This document shows, one piece after another, positions 1 through 11,384 of a stretch of DNA of 64,000 nucleotides. Location of the stretch: contig JASFAU010000018.1 of NCBI GenBank assembly GCA_039704465.1, positions 248,001 through 312,000 on the forward strand. The letters are read 5' to 3'. Both the position numbers and the translations under genes were made by a program. The notes beneath the pieces are model-generated. The model made no database searches, was not told where the DNA came from, and saw only the letters and a program-made list of their open reading frames with translations. Source of the stretch: Plasmodiophora brassicae. Taxonomy: Eukaryota; Endomyxa; Phytomyxea; Plasmodiophorida; Plasmodiophoridae. Each line of letters starts with the position of its first letter. Position 1 is the stretch's first letter.

Positions 1-621
1 TACCTGTCGGTCGGGCGCTTCGTGACCGGCGTCTGCACCGCGTTCTGCATCGTGCTCATGATGCAGTGCGCGCTGTGGACGTTCTCGGTCGTGTTCCCGG
101 GCCAGTACCTGGCCGGGTACCTCGTCTACTACAGCGCGTTCCTGGCCTGCGACCTGCTGAACATCGCCCTGGTCTTCCTGTTCTGCTCCAACACGGTCAG
201 CAAGGCGAAGGCCTCCGTCAGCCAGCAGACGTCGTCGGCGTCGGCGAAACACTTCCGCCTTGGGATGTGGAAGCCGGGACGGCAGCCGGATCGTGGCCTG
301 CAGATGCCGGTGCACGCGACGTCGCCTTCCCTGGCGACGTCCTCGACCGATGTGTTCGGCGATCGCACGCGGATGGCGAACGGGACGTCGCTGAACGAGG
401 ACATCCTGGAGAGCGTCTGGCAGCTGGCCGTCCGGATGATGATGATGACGATCGCCGCTGCCGACCTGCACCAGACGATGGGCAGCAGGCCGGAGTCGGT
501 CGAGGACGGCCACCTGGCCAGCCAGTTCGCCACCACGCTCAGCCGAGCGGAGCGCCGACACCCGGCCAGCTATGCCTCGAATCAAGGCCGGCCTGCGCCC
601 AGTCAGCCCGACCGCCCTTGA
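1..621 (+). CDS. C-terminal part of a multi-pass membrane protein (truncated by window edge)
   Basis: An open frame runs from the first base of the window to a TGA at 619-621, so the start lies upstream and is not seen. The first 65 or so residues contain two strongly hydrophobic stretches separated by a short loop (around VLMMQCALWTFSVVF and YYSAFLACDLLNIALVFLF), as expected for the last transmembrane helices of a polytopic protein. The remainder is a hydrophilic, Ser/Thr-rich cytoplasmic-type tail with a run of four Met codons. A seven-transmembrane receptor-like protein would fit the neighbouring G-alpha genes, but two helices are not enough to assign a family, and the tail could contain an unrecognised intron. 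The function is therefore unknown; it is a membrane protein with moderate certainty. Confidence 0.5.
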   Translation, partial: YLSVGRFVTGVCTAFCIVLMMQCALWTFSVVFPGQYLAGYLVYYSAFLACDLLNIALVFLFCSNTVSKAKASVSQQTSSASAKHFRLGMWKPGRQPDRGLQMPVHATSPSLATSSTDVFGDRTRMANGTSLNEDILESVWQLAVRMMMMTIAAADLHQTMGSRPESVEDGHLASQFATTLSRAERRHPASYASNQGRPAPSQPDRP

Positions 622-762
622 TGTCGTCACAATACAAGATAACGATGTTCGTCATTGGGGCGGGTCGGGGTGACGCGCACACAGGTTGGCCCAGGTATAA
701 TACACACCTCTGAGGGCGCCCGGTCCGGCCCGGACTGTGCGGCGAGGCGAAACGCGCGCGCG

Positions 763-1248
763 ATGACCGTCGTGCTCTGCTTGGTGTCGGCGGGCCTGTC
801 GAGTACGGGGTCGGTCCTGGCCAAGCTGGCGTTCAGCCCAGCGGGCCAGTCGGCAGCGTCCGCTCTGCTGTGCCCGTCCGACCCTGCGTCGTCGTCGTCG
901 TGCGTCCAGGTCGGTGTCGCCCACCGCCTGGCACCGACCGGCGGCTCACGTGTGTGTGTGTGTGTCGCAATGCAGACGGTTCAGTGGGCCTACACCGTCC
1001 TGCTGGTCGCGTCCATGCTCGCCTGCAACGTCCTTGGCATATCGTTCCTGGTGAAGAGCATGAACGCGCTGGGGACCACGGCGGCAACCACCGTCATATC
1101 GTCGCTCCAGTTCTTCCTGTCGGGCCTGTACGGGCGGGTCCTGTTCGGCGAGCTCGTCTCGCCACTGTGGACGGCCGGTATCGTCATCACCCTGGTCGGC
1201 GTCGCCTTGATTACGCGCGCGACCACCGCGAAGGACAAAGTACAATAG
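763..1248 (+). CDS. TMEM42-like small multidrug-transporter-fold membrane protein
   Basis: Two exons (763-909 and 976-1248) give about 139 residues. The 66-nt intron is in frame, so it could be missed, but it has GT and a clean GCAATGCAG end, and removing it joins two conserved halves. The product has four hydrophobic helices of the EamA/DMT type. It resembles eukaryotic TMEM42 in length and in the motifs AKLAF near residue 20, SMNALGTTAATTVISS in the third helix and the following ..LFGE..SPLW..G.. stretch, which is where this family is most conserved. TMEM42 proteins are orphan members of the drug/metabolite transporter fold and their substrate is unknown. The start is the first ATG in frame. 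A TATA-like GGTATAATA lies about 70 nt upstream. The assignment rests on pattern recognition only. Confidence 0.72.
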   Translation: MTVVLCLVSAGLSSTGSVLAKLAFSPAGQSAASALLCPSDPASSSSCVQVGVAHRLAPTGGSRVCVCVAMQTVQWAYTVLLVASMLACNVLGISFLVKSMNALGTTAATTVISSLQFFLSGLYGRVLFGELVSPLWTAGIVITLVGVALITRATTAKDKVQ

Positions 1249-1289
1249 CGCGCTGCAACCACGAACGCATCGCTGTATTATGCATGCAT

Positions 1290-2153
1290 TCACATGATAC
1301 ACAGCAGGCCGGCGATGATCGTGGTCGCGATAGTGAACGTTGGAGCGACGGTGCCCGACGACGTGTTCCGCGACCGTTCCCGTTTGCCGCCACCATCCGT
1401 TATCCTCTTCGACGGGTGCTCCTTGTAGAACTCCTCCATTTCCTCGTCGGATGGGCCCTTGAGCAGACGCTTCATGGCGGCACCGAATGCACGGCCGGCC
1501 GCGACGGTCTCCGGCGCGTGCGGCTCCAGCGCCTCGCCGGCCTCCTTCGCAACGACGCCAAGCGCCTTGTTGACGTGGCCGCCAACCTGTCGGTACACGG
1601 GCGCTGCCACGAAAGCGTGAACCTGATCTTTCGCGATGCGGTCGACGTACCCGCCAACGTGGTGCTTGACGATGTTCGGCCCAGGTACGACCTTGGCCGC
1701 ATAATCGGCGGCCATCACCTCCTGGTACTTCTTGTAGATGCCCCCCGCAATCGGGACCTTCGGCACGGCGTAGTCGACAGCGATCTGGCCGAGACGCTCG
1801 TCGACCGTGTGGCGGTTGCCCCACAGGTACGCCATGAACAACCGGCCGACGACCCACTTGTTCGCCACCGCTTCCGTCACGTACTTGGCGACGGAGTGCA
1901 CGCCCATGGACGCGATCCCACCGGCCTGGTCGCCGGCGATCTCTTCGACCGCGGGCTTCAACCCGTTGACGAACCGATTCAGACCGCCAGGTCCGTCCGT
2001 GAACCCTCGCTCGTTCAGCGTCTGCCCGGCCTCATCCACGTGCGCCGCAGCAGTCACCGCCTGCCCCGTCGGCGCCGCTTCCTCCTGGCCGTGGCATACA
2101 CCCCACACCAGCACTGCTAGCAGCAGCGCCGCCACCGGCAAATTCGTCGTCAT
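1290..2153 (-). CDS. putative secreted, GPI-anchored protein of unknown function
   Basis: A single intronless frame of 287 residues starts at the ATG at 2153. The N terminus (MTTN then LPVAALLLAVLVWGVC) is a good signal peptide, and the C terminus ends in a short hydrophobic segment with no charged residues after it (TIATTIIAGLLCIM), preceded by a Ser/Thr/Asn-rich region. This is the classic layout of a GPI-anchor attachment signal. The body is rich in Ala, Val, Lys and Glu and is probably helical; I recognise no named domain. An in-frame extension upstream of the chosen Met has no signal character, so the later start is preferred. It lies tail-to-tail with the TMEM42-like gene, 41 bases away. 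Surface localisation is inference. Confidence 0.6.
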   Translation of the reverse strand: MTTNLPVAALLLAVLVWGVCHGQEEAAPTGQAVTAAAHVDEAGQTLNERGFTDGPGGLNRFVNGLKPAVEEIAGDQAGGIASMGVHSVAKYVTEAVANKWVVGRLFMAYLWGNRHTVDERLGQIAVDYAVPKVPIAGGIYKKYQEVMAADYAAKVVPGPNIVKHHVGGYVDRIAKDQVHAFVAAPVYRQVGGHVNKALGVVAKEAGEALEPHAPETVAAGRAFGAAMKRLLKGPSDEEMEEFYKEHPSKRITDGGGKRERSRNTSSGTVAPTFTIATTIIAGLLCIM

Positions 2154-2480
2154 CCCCCTACGCGTTGCTGTTTGACCAACCGCCGCAACGCAACTGCTGT
2201 CCGCCCGCCCGACCGACGAAGGGCACCGGGTCGTGCCGTCAGTCACGCAAATTTAGGACCTCGCTCTAAATTTAGGTCTCGACAGGTCCGAGCCATCGCC
2301 GGCCGCGGGCCGCGCGTTTGCAGTTCGCCACAGCGACGACGTCCCCAGTGACGCAGACGACAGTTCGTTTCCCGGTTGTGATTCACAAAAATAGACTGGA
2401 CGGCCGGGGAAGCTGCAGCAGCGGTGACCCACCCGGGGTCAGACGTGTAACGGGGGCGATCGGATGCGGATGGGGGTCGC

Positions 2481-4986
2481 TCATGGGGCGGCCGGGGCGC
2501 CGGGAGCGGGATCGGCGGCCGGGGCGGCGTCCTGGAAACCGGCGTACTTGACGGTGTCGTTCTGGGGCTGGGGGCCGTCGAACGCGCGGCGCCCGTAGAC
2601 GAGCGACTTGACGGCGCGGCCGAGCGACGAGTTCGGGCGACGCCAGGCGTACAGGCAGGCGCCGGCGCTGGCGACGATGATGCTGGTGACGACGGCGATG
2701 GCGATCCAGACGCCCGTCGTGATCGAACTCGTGATGATGATGTGCAGCTTCTGGTGGCGGTTCGAGAAGTTGTTGTTGCGCGTCGTCCCGGCCACGTACC
2801 CGCCGATCGGGAACGACAGCAACGTCGGGTGCCGGTACGTGTTCGGGGCGGCGTTCAGCTTGGCACAGTTGCTGTACTGGTTGTTGGTGTTGCCGTTGTC
2901 GGCGACCAGGTTGGCGCAGGCCGGCAACGACTGGTTCGCGTACGCCAGCATCTTGGCGTCCGCCGCGCTGAACAGGGCGACAGAGGGTCCCCATTTGGGG
3001 ATCAGGTGCGCGTAGTCGGGCGACGACGGGTTCGTGCCCGCCGTCTGGAACTCGACCAGGTTGTGCCGGTCGGTCTGGTCGGCACCCTCGCCTGCCACGC
3101 CCGCCGGGTTGAAATCCGATCCCGTCCACTGCACGTCGAAGCAGTCCTGCTGCGTCGCCTGGACGTGGTTCGGCACCCAGTCGTACTCGACCGCCGCTGG
3201 CGCACCCACGTCAACGTCGGCGACGCGCGACGCATCCGATCCAGTGACGTACGGTAAGCCTGGACAATGTTGCCGCGCTTGCCGCGAACGTTCAGGTTGA
3301 TGACCTGGCCGGTGCACTTGGGCATGTCCTGGCGCACCTCCATCACGTACGACCGGTCCTGGAACGTCCGGCCCACCTGCGCCGTGTTGACCGCCAGGGC
3401 CAGGTACCGATGCTGCATGCCGTCGTTCTCCTGGGCGGCGTTCCACAGCAGGACGTACGGGTTGTTGTACAGCGCCACCGGCCCCCCCGTCTGCGACAGG
3501 TCGTTACTGCACTGGCCGCCCCCGTTGGCGCCGACGGCGCCGCGCTGGCAGTTCAGGGCGCTGTTCGTCATCTTGCCCGGCGGCGAATTGAAATCCGCAT
3601 ACGCGTCCGTCGTCGTCGCCGAGATGTTGTACCGGAACCGGACGACGAATCGTTGCCCGCGCAGCGACGCCGGTATCGTCCAGACGTAGTTGGCCGTGAC
3701 CGGCTGCGGCTGCCCCGCGAACATCTCGACCTGGTCGTTGCCGAGGTGGTTGTCGCGCGATGTCGCGTGCTGGATGCAGGGCGGGGCGGGCAGGCCCCAG
3801 TTCGGCCAGCGGGTCCACGTGCCCAGGCTGCGAACGCAGGCCGCCTGCGTGATGGGCGCCAGCGCGGTGGCCCCGGCCGGCATGACGCAGTAGTACCGGT
3901 CCATGATGTTCTGGCTCTGCGCCTGCATGTACGCGCACCACGACGAATTCGAGGTCAGCACCGCGATGTCCTTCCACTCTGCGCCATGTCAGGACGACGG
4001 AGGGCGGTGGCAATGGTGCCTTGGTGGGGGCTACCTGATGGGTTCCAGTACGGGTAGTAGTCGCGTTCTTCCTGGCACTCCAGGCCGAACCGGTTCTGGT
4101 TCGCCTGCTGGCGCGTGTAGGACGCGTCGTTGCCGCCCAGGGCCTGGTCGGCCGTGTACAGGCCCTGGTTCCTCGACGTGGTCCGGCAGCGCGCGTAGCT
4201 GGCGCACGATTCGTGCACGCCGAACTCGACGCCCCGGTACGGGCCGACGGTGCCGCCGGCGCAGAACGTGGCCCAGTTCTGCGCCAGCGTCGCCTGGTCC
4301 ACGCCGGTCCCAAAGTACGGGTCGTTGGCGGCGAACTGCTGCCCGGTGGCGTACGAGAACCCGGGCGGCAGCGGAATCTGGTTCGTCCCGTCCGCTGAAT
4401 CGTGACATGGTGAGCGCGCCCCGCACGACGAGCAACGGTCACGGGCGACCCGGCGGCGGCGTACCGTTCTGGTTCGGGTCGATGAACGTCGACATGTTGT
4501 AGCCGGGGGCGCGCTGCGTGATGGGACCGGTCGGGTACCCGTCGCGGATCAGGTTCGTGCTGGCCGGCGCGTTCATGTACTGGATGATGAGCGTGCACTC
4601 GGCGTTGCCGTACGGGCCACAGCTGTGCTGGATCGTCCACTCCAGGCGCAGCTTGGACGTCGCGAAGAACATGAGCGGGTCGGGCTGGCCGACCAGCGTC
4701 GGGTCGCCCGCCCACGGGTACCCGCCCGCCGCGTTGTTCTGCGAGTTGAACAGGCGGTTGGCGTTGTTGCGGTTCGAGTTCTGCTCCCTGTTGCGGTCGT
4801 TGCTGCCGCGCGGGTTGTGCTGTACCACCCCGACCGTTCAGTGCCCGCTGCTGATGCTGCCGGAGAGGACGGCGCCCGCCGCCGTACCATGTAGCAGTCG
4901 GCGCGGACCGTGCCCACCACGATGACGCTGGCGAGCAGCACCGCCCTGCCAAGGAGCCGCATCGCTCCACGCTCGCACGCCGCCAT
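2481..4986 (-). CDS. secreted type I transmembrane protein of the conserved 'PRGSN' protist family
   Basis: Five exons were resolved: 4986-4888, 4819-4465, 4394-4035, 3978-3253 and 3196-2481, with introns of 56-70 nt and consistent phases, giving 751 residues. A signal peptide (LLGRAVLLASVIVVGTVRA) is followed at once by the mature N terminus DCYMHNPRGSNDRN. Splicing the first intron is what creates that motif. The next conserved stretches (NRLFNSQNNAAGGYPW, the WTIQHSCG segment, QEERDYYPYWNPS) and many paired Cys suggest a folded ectodomain. A single transmembrane helix (GVWIAIAVVTSIIVASAGACLYAW) near residue 680 precedes a short acidic, Pro/Ala-rich cytoplasmic tail. I recognise this arrangement as a family found in many protists and oomycetes, annotated only as conserved hypothetical. 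Its role is unknown to me. Confidence 0.78.
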
Positions 4987-5171
4987 CGACCCTTTCTCGA
5001 ACTGATTCCGCGACGCGATATCTACCGACCCAGCGTACAGATCGGCAGCAAACGGGGGCGCCTGCCTGCCGGGTCTCCCAGCGTACCCATGCTGTGGTCA
5101 CGCGGACGGAAATATCGCCTACACGACGCCATCCATCCACCACCTGGTTCGAGATGAATCTCTAGTGAGGT

Positions 5172-6405
5172 TTATAGCGTCGTGGTGGTAGCAGCGCCCG
5201 GTGCGATGACAACGGGCGCGGACGCCTTGCTGACTATGAGGTCGATCACGCGATCGAGCACGAGGCGAACGTTGTCGACTTCGCAGGCGCACGTCACGAA
5301 CGGCTCGACGGACAGGCCGGCGGGCAGTTTCGCCAGGAACCGCTCCTGGACGAACCGGACGCCGGCCTCGTAGTCGGCGCCGCCCGCGTACTCGGGGAAC
5401 AGGTTGGCCAGGCTCGAATCGGCCAGCTTCTGCTTGAACACGTCCTGTCGCCGACACCGTCAGTGCAACCTGGACGACCCCGCGTCCGAACGTCCCGCGA
5501 CCTTCTTGTTCAGGATCAGGATGATCGGCGTGTTTCGGAAATAGGGCAGCCTGCAGATCTCGCCGAACAGGTTCAGCGCCTCCGCCATCCTGTTCACAGT
5601 CTCGTCCTCGTACAGCATCAGGTCGTAGTCGGCCAACGACGCCACGAAGATGACGGCGGAGACGCCCTCGAAACATCGGACTGCACACAGTTCACGAAGG
5701 TCGGTTTAGCGCGCACACGACGAGACGGGAGGAGCGCGCAACACGGGACGTACTCCACTTCTTCCTCTCCGTGCGCTGGCCGCCGACGTCCAGGATCCGG
5801 AACGTCCTGCCCTGGACGCTGAAGTCGCGCTCGAGGATGCCGGTCGTCGACGCGCGCACCCGCAGGATGTCCTGCTGCGTGGGGACGTACCCGTCGGCGC
5901 TCACGTCGCCGAGTCGCTCCATGAAGTAGGCGGTCGAGTCGTGCAGCTGGAACCTGGACCGGTGCGCATACGCGTTCTGCAGGCCCGGGTCGGCCCACAG
6001 CGTTCGGATCGCGTCGCAGACCCGCCTGTCGATCCGCGTGCCGATCGGGACGCCCTTGAGAAGGTCGCGAGCGGCGACCGCCTCCGGGCGGATCTTCGCG
6101 TCCAGATCGGCGTCCAGCGTGTCGCAGGCGTCGACCAGGGCGATCAGCGCCGACAGGATCGAGTTGTACACCTCGCCGACGAACGCGGCGCGCTCGGCGT
6201 CGGTGAACCCGGTCCCGTACACGACGTTGGTCTGCTTGAACAGCGTGCTCTTGCCGCTGTCGCCCGGCCCGATCAGCAGCAGCTTCATGATGTCGCGGGC
6301 GCGCAGCGCCTCCTCCTCCAGGGCGCGCTGCACGGCCTGATCGGGGACGGGCGCCGCTGGCTCATCCGGAAGCACCTGCCGGCTGGGCCGGCAGCACGAG
6401 AACAT
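5172..6405 (-). CDS. heterotrimeric G protein alpha subunit (first copy)
   Basis: Three exons (6405-5754, 5680-5502, 5444-5172) encode 367 residues, close to the usual 350-380. All nucleotide-binding elements are visible: P loop GPGDSGKST near residue 45, switch I with the catalytic Arg in RVRASTTGI, switch II DVGGQRTERKKW, the NKKD base-recognition motif, and TCA near the end. It should cycle between GDP and GTP under a receptor and G-beta-gamma at the plasma membrane. There is no Gly at position 2, so N-myristoylation is unlikely; MFSCC offers paired Cys for palmitoylation instead. The C terminus (APGAATTTTL) is unlike the receptor-contacting tails of animal classes, so receptor coupling cannot be predicted. 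A second G-alpha gene and a GPCR kinase lie within 6 kb. Confidence 0.95.
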
Positions 6406-6736
6406 GTCAATCGTGCCGCGCAACCAAGCGCACACTGAGTACCCCGTTCGATCCCAGATAGTACACGAATATCCACCCTAACAACGCACACACACACAGA
6501 CGTGGGCAGCGGATCGGGCAATGTCGAACCGGCAACAAACGGCGGAACAGTGCGCGTCCCATCGGGAAGGCGACGTCATGGTGTGGGCACGCGTAACGCA
6601 CACCCGCGAGATCCAGACGTGGGCAGGCGGTGCCAGATGTTGCCGACCGAGTCGGGGATATTCGCACGACTGGAGGCACGCGGCCCACCACACTGCCGGT
6701 TGACACACACGTCGTATCCGGTATAGGCCGGAGAGT

Positions 6737-7405
6737 ATGGGCGCCGAGAGCAGCCGTCTGAGGGAGCAGGCGGCGGCCGTCCGCACAGCGACGCACGTCG
6801 ACCTGACCCTGCACCTGATCACGGACGACGCGCTGCCCTGCCTGTGCCAGGCGATCGCAGGGTCGAGGACGCTGACGCGCCTGACGCTGTCCAGGAATCT
6901 GATACGCGACTCGGGCGCACAGTACATCGCGCTCGCAGGTACAGGTGCTGTGCGACGATCGCCTGTAAAGCAGTCGGTCACCCGTCTGGTGGCAGTTGCC
7001 CGGAGCACGACGCTGCAAGTCCTAGACCTCAGCTGGAACGCGATCGGGTCTCCCGGAGCAATCGCGCTGGCCGAGGCGCTCACCCTGAACCGCTCGCTGA
7101 GGACGCTGAACCTGTTCGGCAACAGGATCGGCGACGACGGCGCCGAAGTGATCGAACGCGCTATTGAAGCGTCTGTATCGCGATCGCACCTGACGTCGAT
7201 CGACCTCGGCTTCAACGGCATTCGGTCTGGGCTTCTGGACAGGTTGTCGAAGACGATGGCGCAGCGACAGCGCCGCATCCGGAAGAGGGTCGAGGTGAGT
7301 CCCCGCGTGCTACGGTCGAACAGCAACAGGCGGCAGTCACGTTAACGTCCGACGCAGGAGGCTGGTGCAACGCGGACCCGCAGCAGCAGCAGTGTGAGGG
7401 CATGA
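6737..7405 (+). CDS. leucine-rich repeat (RNI-like) protein
   Basis: Exons 6737-6938, 6996-7294 and probably 7358-7405 encode about 182 residues. The second intron has a consensus GTGAGT donor; if it is retained the protein would instead end at 7345. The sequence carries four or so repeats of the ribonuclease-inhibitor/NLR type, with units such as LTRLTLSRNLIRDSGA, LQVLDLSWNAIGSPGA, LRTLNLFGNRIGDDGA and a final DLGFNGI, spaced about 28 residues apart. Such short LRR proteins act as protein-binding modules; no enzymatic domain is attached. N-terminal MGAESS would fit an N-myristoylation site (Gly2, Ser5/6), which could place it at membranes near the G proteins encoded on either side. That link is inference from adjacency only. 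Confidence 0.72.
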
Positions 7406-7638
7406 CCGCGTACGTACCGCAACCATTGACCAGACGAATGGGAATGCGTTGAACGGGGATTATACAATACGTACATTGTCGAGGGTCTAAACGACTGCGT
7501 TCGGAACTTCCTCGAGAAGCCATTGTCGCCAACAGGCTTTGAATTCCGGCGACAGGGCAACGCGATGTTCTTGCAGGGCGGCTTCTAGAATCTCGTCCTC
7601 GCCAGCGTTCGGAGGCAGCAGGTACTGACGGAAGCCCG

Positions 7639-9797
7639 TTAGACGGCGGGCGAAAACTGGACGCGCGGTACATGACGTACAATGGGGCTCACAACCGGTT
7701 GTTGATACCTGTTGGCGTTAAACTGTTGGCATGCCTGTCGAATCGCCTGACGTAACGTGGTCAGAAGACACTCGACCGGATGCGTACAAGAAATGGCGCT
7801 TGCCTTGGCGACACTGATCTCGCGCTCGAGGGCATCGCCATCGGCTGGCGTCAGGTCCAGCCAGTCGTCCATGACGTCCATCCGTATGCGAAGATAGACG
7901 CCATTGGCAACTTCCATGTGGTCTACAAAGCAGCATCAGCAGAGCGGCCTTCCACGCAGACCAATAACAATGCAACCGGTTCTCCATTTGCGATCCATGT
8001 AGGGTGCCAGGCTCTTGAATAGCTTCAGCGTATACAGAATTATGTCGAGCTGCGGAATTTGCAGGAGGCGCTTCAAAATCGTCTGCGCAGACAGTGAGCG
8101 CACGCACCACATCTAAATGACGCAGCCGGAACCCCATTACCGGAGCACGGAACTTGACAAGGGCGCGAATTTGCCTGGGCGCGTTCTTCGAGATTTTCTG
8201 CAATACGCGCAGCAAATTCGAATACGCCGAGTACTTCCTCCAACAGGGGCCTTGCAGCGCTGCTATTACGCTCAGCATGATGATAACACAAGCGTACATG
8301 ACATGAACCGACGCGCTGCGTTCGAGATAGACTCCAAAACGGTATCCATATCCTGCATCTTCCACATCTCCTCAGAGAATGGGCTAGCGGCAACAAGTTA
8401 GACGAGCCTGGCCGTACGGGTTCCAGTACGGTGTACCTCATCGCGTCGACGTCATTGCGCTTCATCAGCGACCCAGAAACATTTTGGTTCAGAAACTTCA
8501 GGATGAGGACAAGGGCATTCTTGTCCTGAAGAAGGCACAGCAAGGAGCAGAACTGGAGCGGGTGGCCGCGCCGGAAGCACTTCAACAGAGCAAGAAGAAT
8601 GAACGCAATGGACTTGGTGATGATTTCCGTATGCCTGGCGCGTTCGAGGGTCTCCCCGAGGGACGTGAGCCCGGGCGCAATGATGAACTCGTTGTCGCTG
8701 TTGACCATCTGGGCGCTGGGGCGAACGCTCGGTGCGACAGACAGCAGGATTTTTAGAAGAGCGACAACGGACTGTCTCAGGTTGGTTTGCAGAGTGCGAT
8801 ACAAGGCTTCCGATGACGTTTCCGGACGCTCAGCATGGCCATCGCTTGCCAGGTCCACGTAGTCCTCCATGTCAGAATAGCCCAGGTGGACACAGGATCG
8901 GAGGTACGTGGCCCGATGCGCCAGAGCACGTGGCGTGTTGCTGAACGTCACCAGCTCAATCCCGGATTCATGCACGGGATTCGGAATACACAGAACGGGC
9001 CCGAAGCACTCGCTAATGTGCTTGCAGACCTTGAAGACGTCCCGTCGCCGCGCTTTCGACTGGGTCAGGTAGCCGGGGCGGTCGAACTGGGCGCTCGATA
9101 TGTCTCCGAACGTGATGAGCAACGACAGACGTATCAGCTGCAGAACCTTCTTCAACGGGTACAGATCGCACTGATCCGATGCGACCAGGTCGAGGCCGAA
9201 TTCAACCAGCGTCTTGCCCGCGATTTGCGAATTCGCCAGATGCACTTCCCGCAGCGTGATGAGCACGACGAGCACGATATTGAAATGCAGGCGGATCTCT
9301 TTCGAATCCGTCCAGAACGAGGGCGGTGCCGACACCAGTGTATCAGGTCGGTGAATGGCGGCGACAGCGCGGCCCAGATTCTGCAGGATGCAGTGGTACG
9401 CGCCGCTATCTACGACCTGCCTGGCAATACGGCCCGCATTGCCCAGACGTTCAGATCGGGGGGCTTCCGGAGGCAGCTGCCCGCCAACGAGCAACGACAG
9501 GAGGATGTCGCCCGAATACAACCGCTGCAACTGGTCCTTGCTGTGGACGTCCTGCAGAACGCGATCCAGGTCAAGGCGCTCGTCCAGTTCCGTGATCAAC
9601 CGTCGGCCGTTGATCAGGTCGATCGATTCCGACAGGGAGAACACCTCGCCGATCTCCTCGGCGACCTCATCCCAGTCGGCGCGCGCGAACAGGCTCCCGG
9701 CGCCGCCGTCCAGCGCCGTCAGCGCCGTCGACCCGCGGCGCAGCGACGACCGCGCCGGGATCCGCATCGACAGCTTCGACCCGACCCCATCCGACAT
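7639..9797 (-). CDS. STRIPAK complex scaffold, STRIP1/Far11 family
   Basis: The first exon (9797-8437) covers most of the protein; later exons are 8383 to about 8322, about 8268 to 8141, 8082-7977 and 7922-7639, giving roughly 645 residues. The junction near 8270-8320 is uncertain because two donors give the same frame. The order of conserved blocks follows human STRIP1: an N1221-type helical N terminus, the ALLKILLSVAPS region, a LILKFLNQN block, then GPCWRKYSAYSNLLRVL, KFRAPTILKRLLQIPQ, a DRKWRT stretch, and the late FNANRY motif. The last pieces only align once introns are removed. STRIP/Far11 is the large scaffold that joins striatin, the PP2A core and GCKIII kinases, and works in cell polarity, Hippo signalling and cell fusion. 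It is shorter than animal STRIP1 (about 840). Confidence 0.82.
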
Positions 9798-10102
9798 GAC
9801 CCGACCCGGAATGGAAATGACGTCGCACAGTGCGATACTTAATCGCCCCGACCCGCTGAGCGATGGATGGCCAGTGGCCGTTTTTTGTCTGTCGCCTGCA
9901 GTTGCGGTCAGTCTGTGTGCCCCGCAGTCATCACCGTTCCGGCGTCCAACCGGCTGTCCGCGCGAACGCCGCTGCGAAGGTCCCCGTCGTCGGCTGGCCA
10001 GTCAGCCCTCAAGCCACACTGGGCATTCCCGGCGGGCGGGCGCTGCGTTTTGGGGGGGAAGGGGGCGTCCGGAACGGCAACAACGACGCTTTGGGTTGGC
10101 CG

Positions 10103-11384
10103 ATGCCATGTTGCCCGAGGATGCGCAACAAGGTGCAGGACGGCGAGCGGATGCTGTCGCGGCAGCTGGACAACGGGATGGTGTCGGAGAAGCACGGGCA
10201 GCGCAACGTCATTAAGCTGCTGCTGCTCGGCACGGGTCTGGTCCTGATCCGCATGGGGCCCATATCCGAGGCTGACGCCTATGTCGCAGGCGACTCAGGC
10301 AAATCCACGCTCCTCAAGCAGCTGTTTAATATACATGGCGTGGGTATGCCGCGCCGGGACCGCATGGAATACCGTTTGCCGATCTTCGCCGACGTCGTTG
10401 CGACCACTGTGGTACGCGTGCCCTGCTACCTATCGCGCGTGGCAGCCGTGATGACACGCTCGGCAGGCGCTGATCAAGGCGTCCGACCGGTTGGACCCAG
10501 TGCTGGACACGAGGATGCGCCCGGCATCGTTCGAGGCGAAACGGTTCTTCCTGCAGGCCGACCCGACGACCCTGCAACCGACGCCCGAGATCGGCCAGAT
10601 GATCAGGCAGGTCTGGCAGGACGAGGGCGTGCGCCGCGCCGTGCCGCACGCCGACTTGCACGATTCCGCAACGTACTTCATGGACCGGTGCCTGGAGATC
10701 ACCGCGAAGGATTACCTTCCCACTCGCCAAGACGTGATCATGTTCAGAAGGCCGTCCACAGGTTGCCGTTCCAACCACGACCGCCTGTGCACCAGTGTGG
10801 TCGCTGACACATGCCGCAGGTATTACCGAGAAGGAATTCATGTGGAAGAGCTCGGCCAGGTTCAAAGTGATCGACGTGGGCGGGCAGCGTAACGAAAGAA
10901 GGAAATGGCGTAAGCGCCGTTGGGCGTTGGCCCCCTATTGCTGGCTCATACGTGGACAGTACACTGCTTCGAAGGCGTGACCGCTATTATCTTCGTCGTC
11001 GCCCTGTCCGAGTACAACCAGACGCTCTACGAGGACGCGCGCGTGAACCGCATGGCGGAATCGTTGCGGCTGTTCACCGAGATCTGCAACAGCCCATACC
11101 TCATCGGCATTCGCGTCATCCTGTTCCTGAACAAGATGGACCTGTTCCAGCAGAAGATCAAGCAGTACGACCTGCGCATCGCGTTCCCCGACTACGACGG
11201 CGAGCCGACGTTCGACGCCGGCGTCGAGTTCATCCGACGAAAGTTCGAGCAGGCGTACCCGAACGTTGAGCAGGAGCCGTTGCGCTCGTTCGTGACCTGC
11301 AGCACGAACGCTGACAACGTGGCAATGGTGTTCGACGCGCTGACCGACATCCTGCTGAGGGCGTCCATACAGTGCATTAGCTAG
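10103..11384 (+). CDS. heterotrimeric G protein alpha subunit (second copy)
   Basis: Five exons (10103-10235, 10290-10411, 10467-10761, 10820-10909, 10960-11384) with introns of 50-58 nt give exactly 354 residues, the length of a typical G-alpha-i. The P loop GTGDSGKST is reconstituted across intron 1, switch I (RRPSTGI) across intron 3 and the KW-LHCFE segment across intron 4; DVGGQRNERRKW, NKMD and TCS are intact. Switch I has Ser where most subunits have the first Thr of R-x-x-T-T. Like its neighbour it begins MPCC, with no Gly2 and a paired Cys that could be palmitoylated. The C terminus is LRASIQCIS. It shares little more than the family core with the 5.2-kb copy, so the two are old paralogues, and the intron positions differ. 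Confidence 0.95.

Noticed and set aside
948..966. GT-dinucleotide run as a regulatory or satellite repeat
   Set aside because: It is the pyrimidine/purine-biased tail of a short intron; similar GTGTGT runs occur before other acceptors.
870..2120. A 416-residue plus-strand open frame over the TMEM42-like and GPI-anchored genes
   Set aside because: It runs antisense to the signal-peptide protein, is Arg/His-rich in the way GC-rich shadow frames are, and has no motif.
3504..4970. A 488-residue minus-strand frame
   Set aside because: It is an off-frame shadow of the PRGSN-family gene, whose five exons explain the region with conserved motifs.
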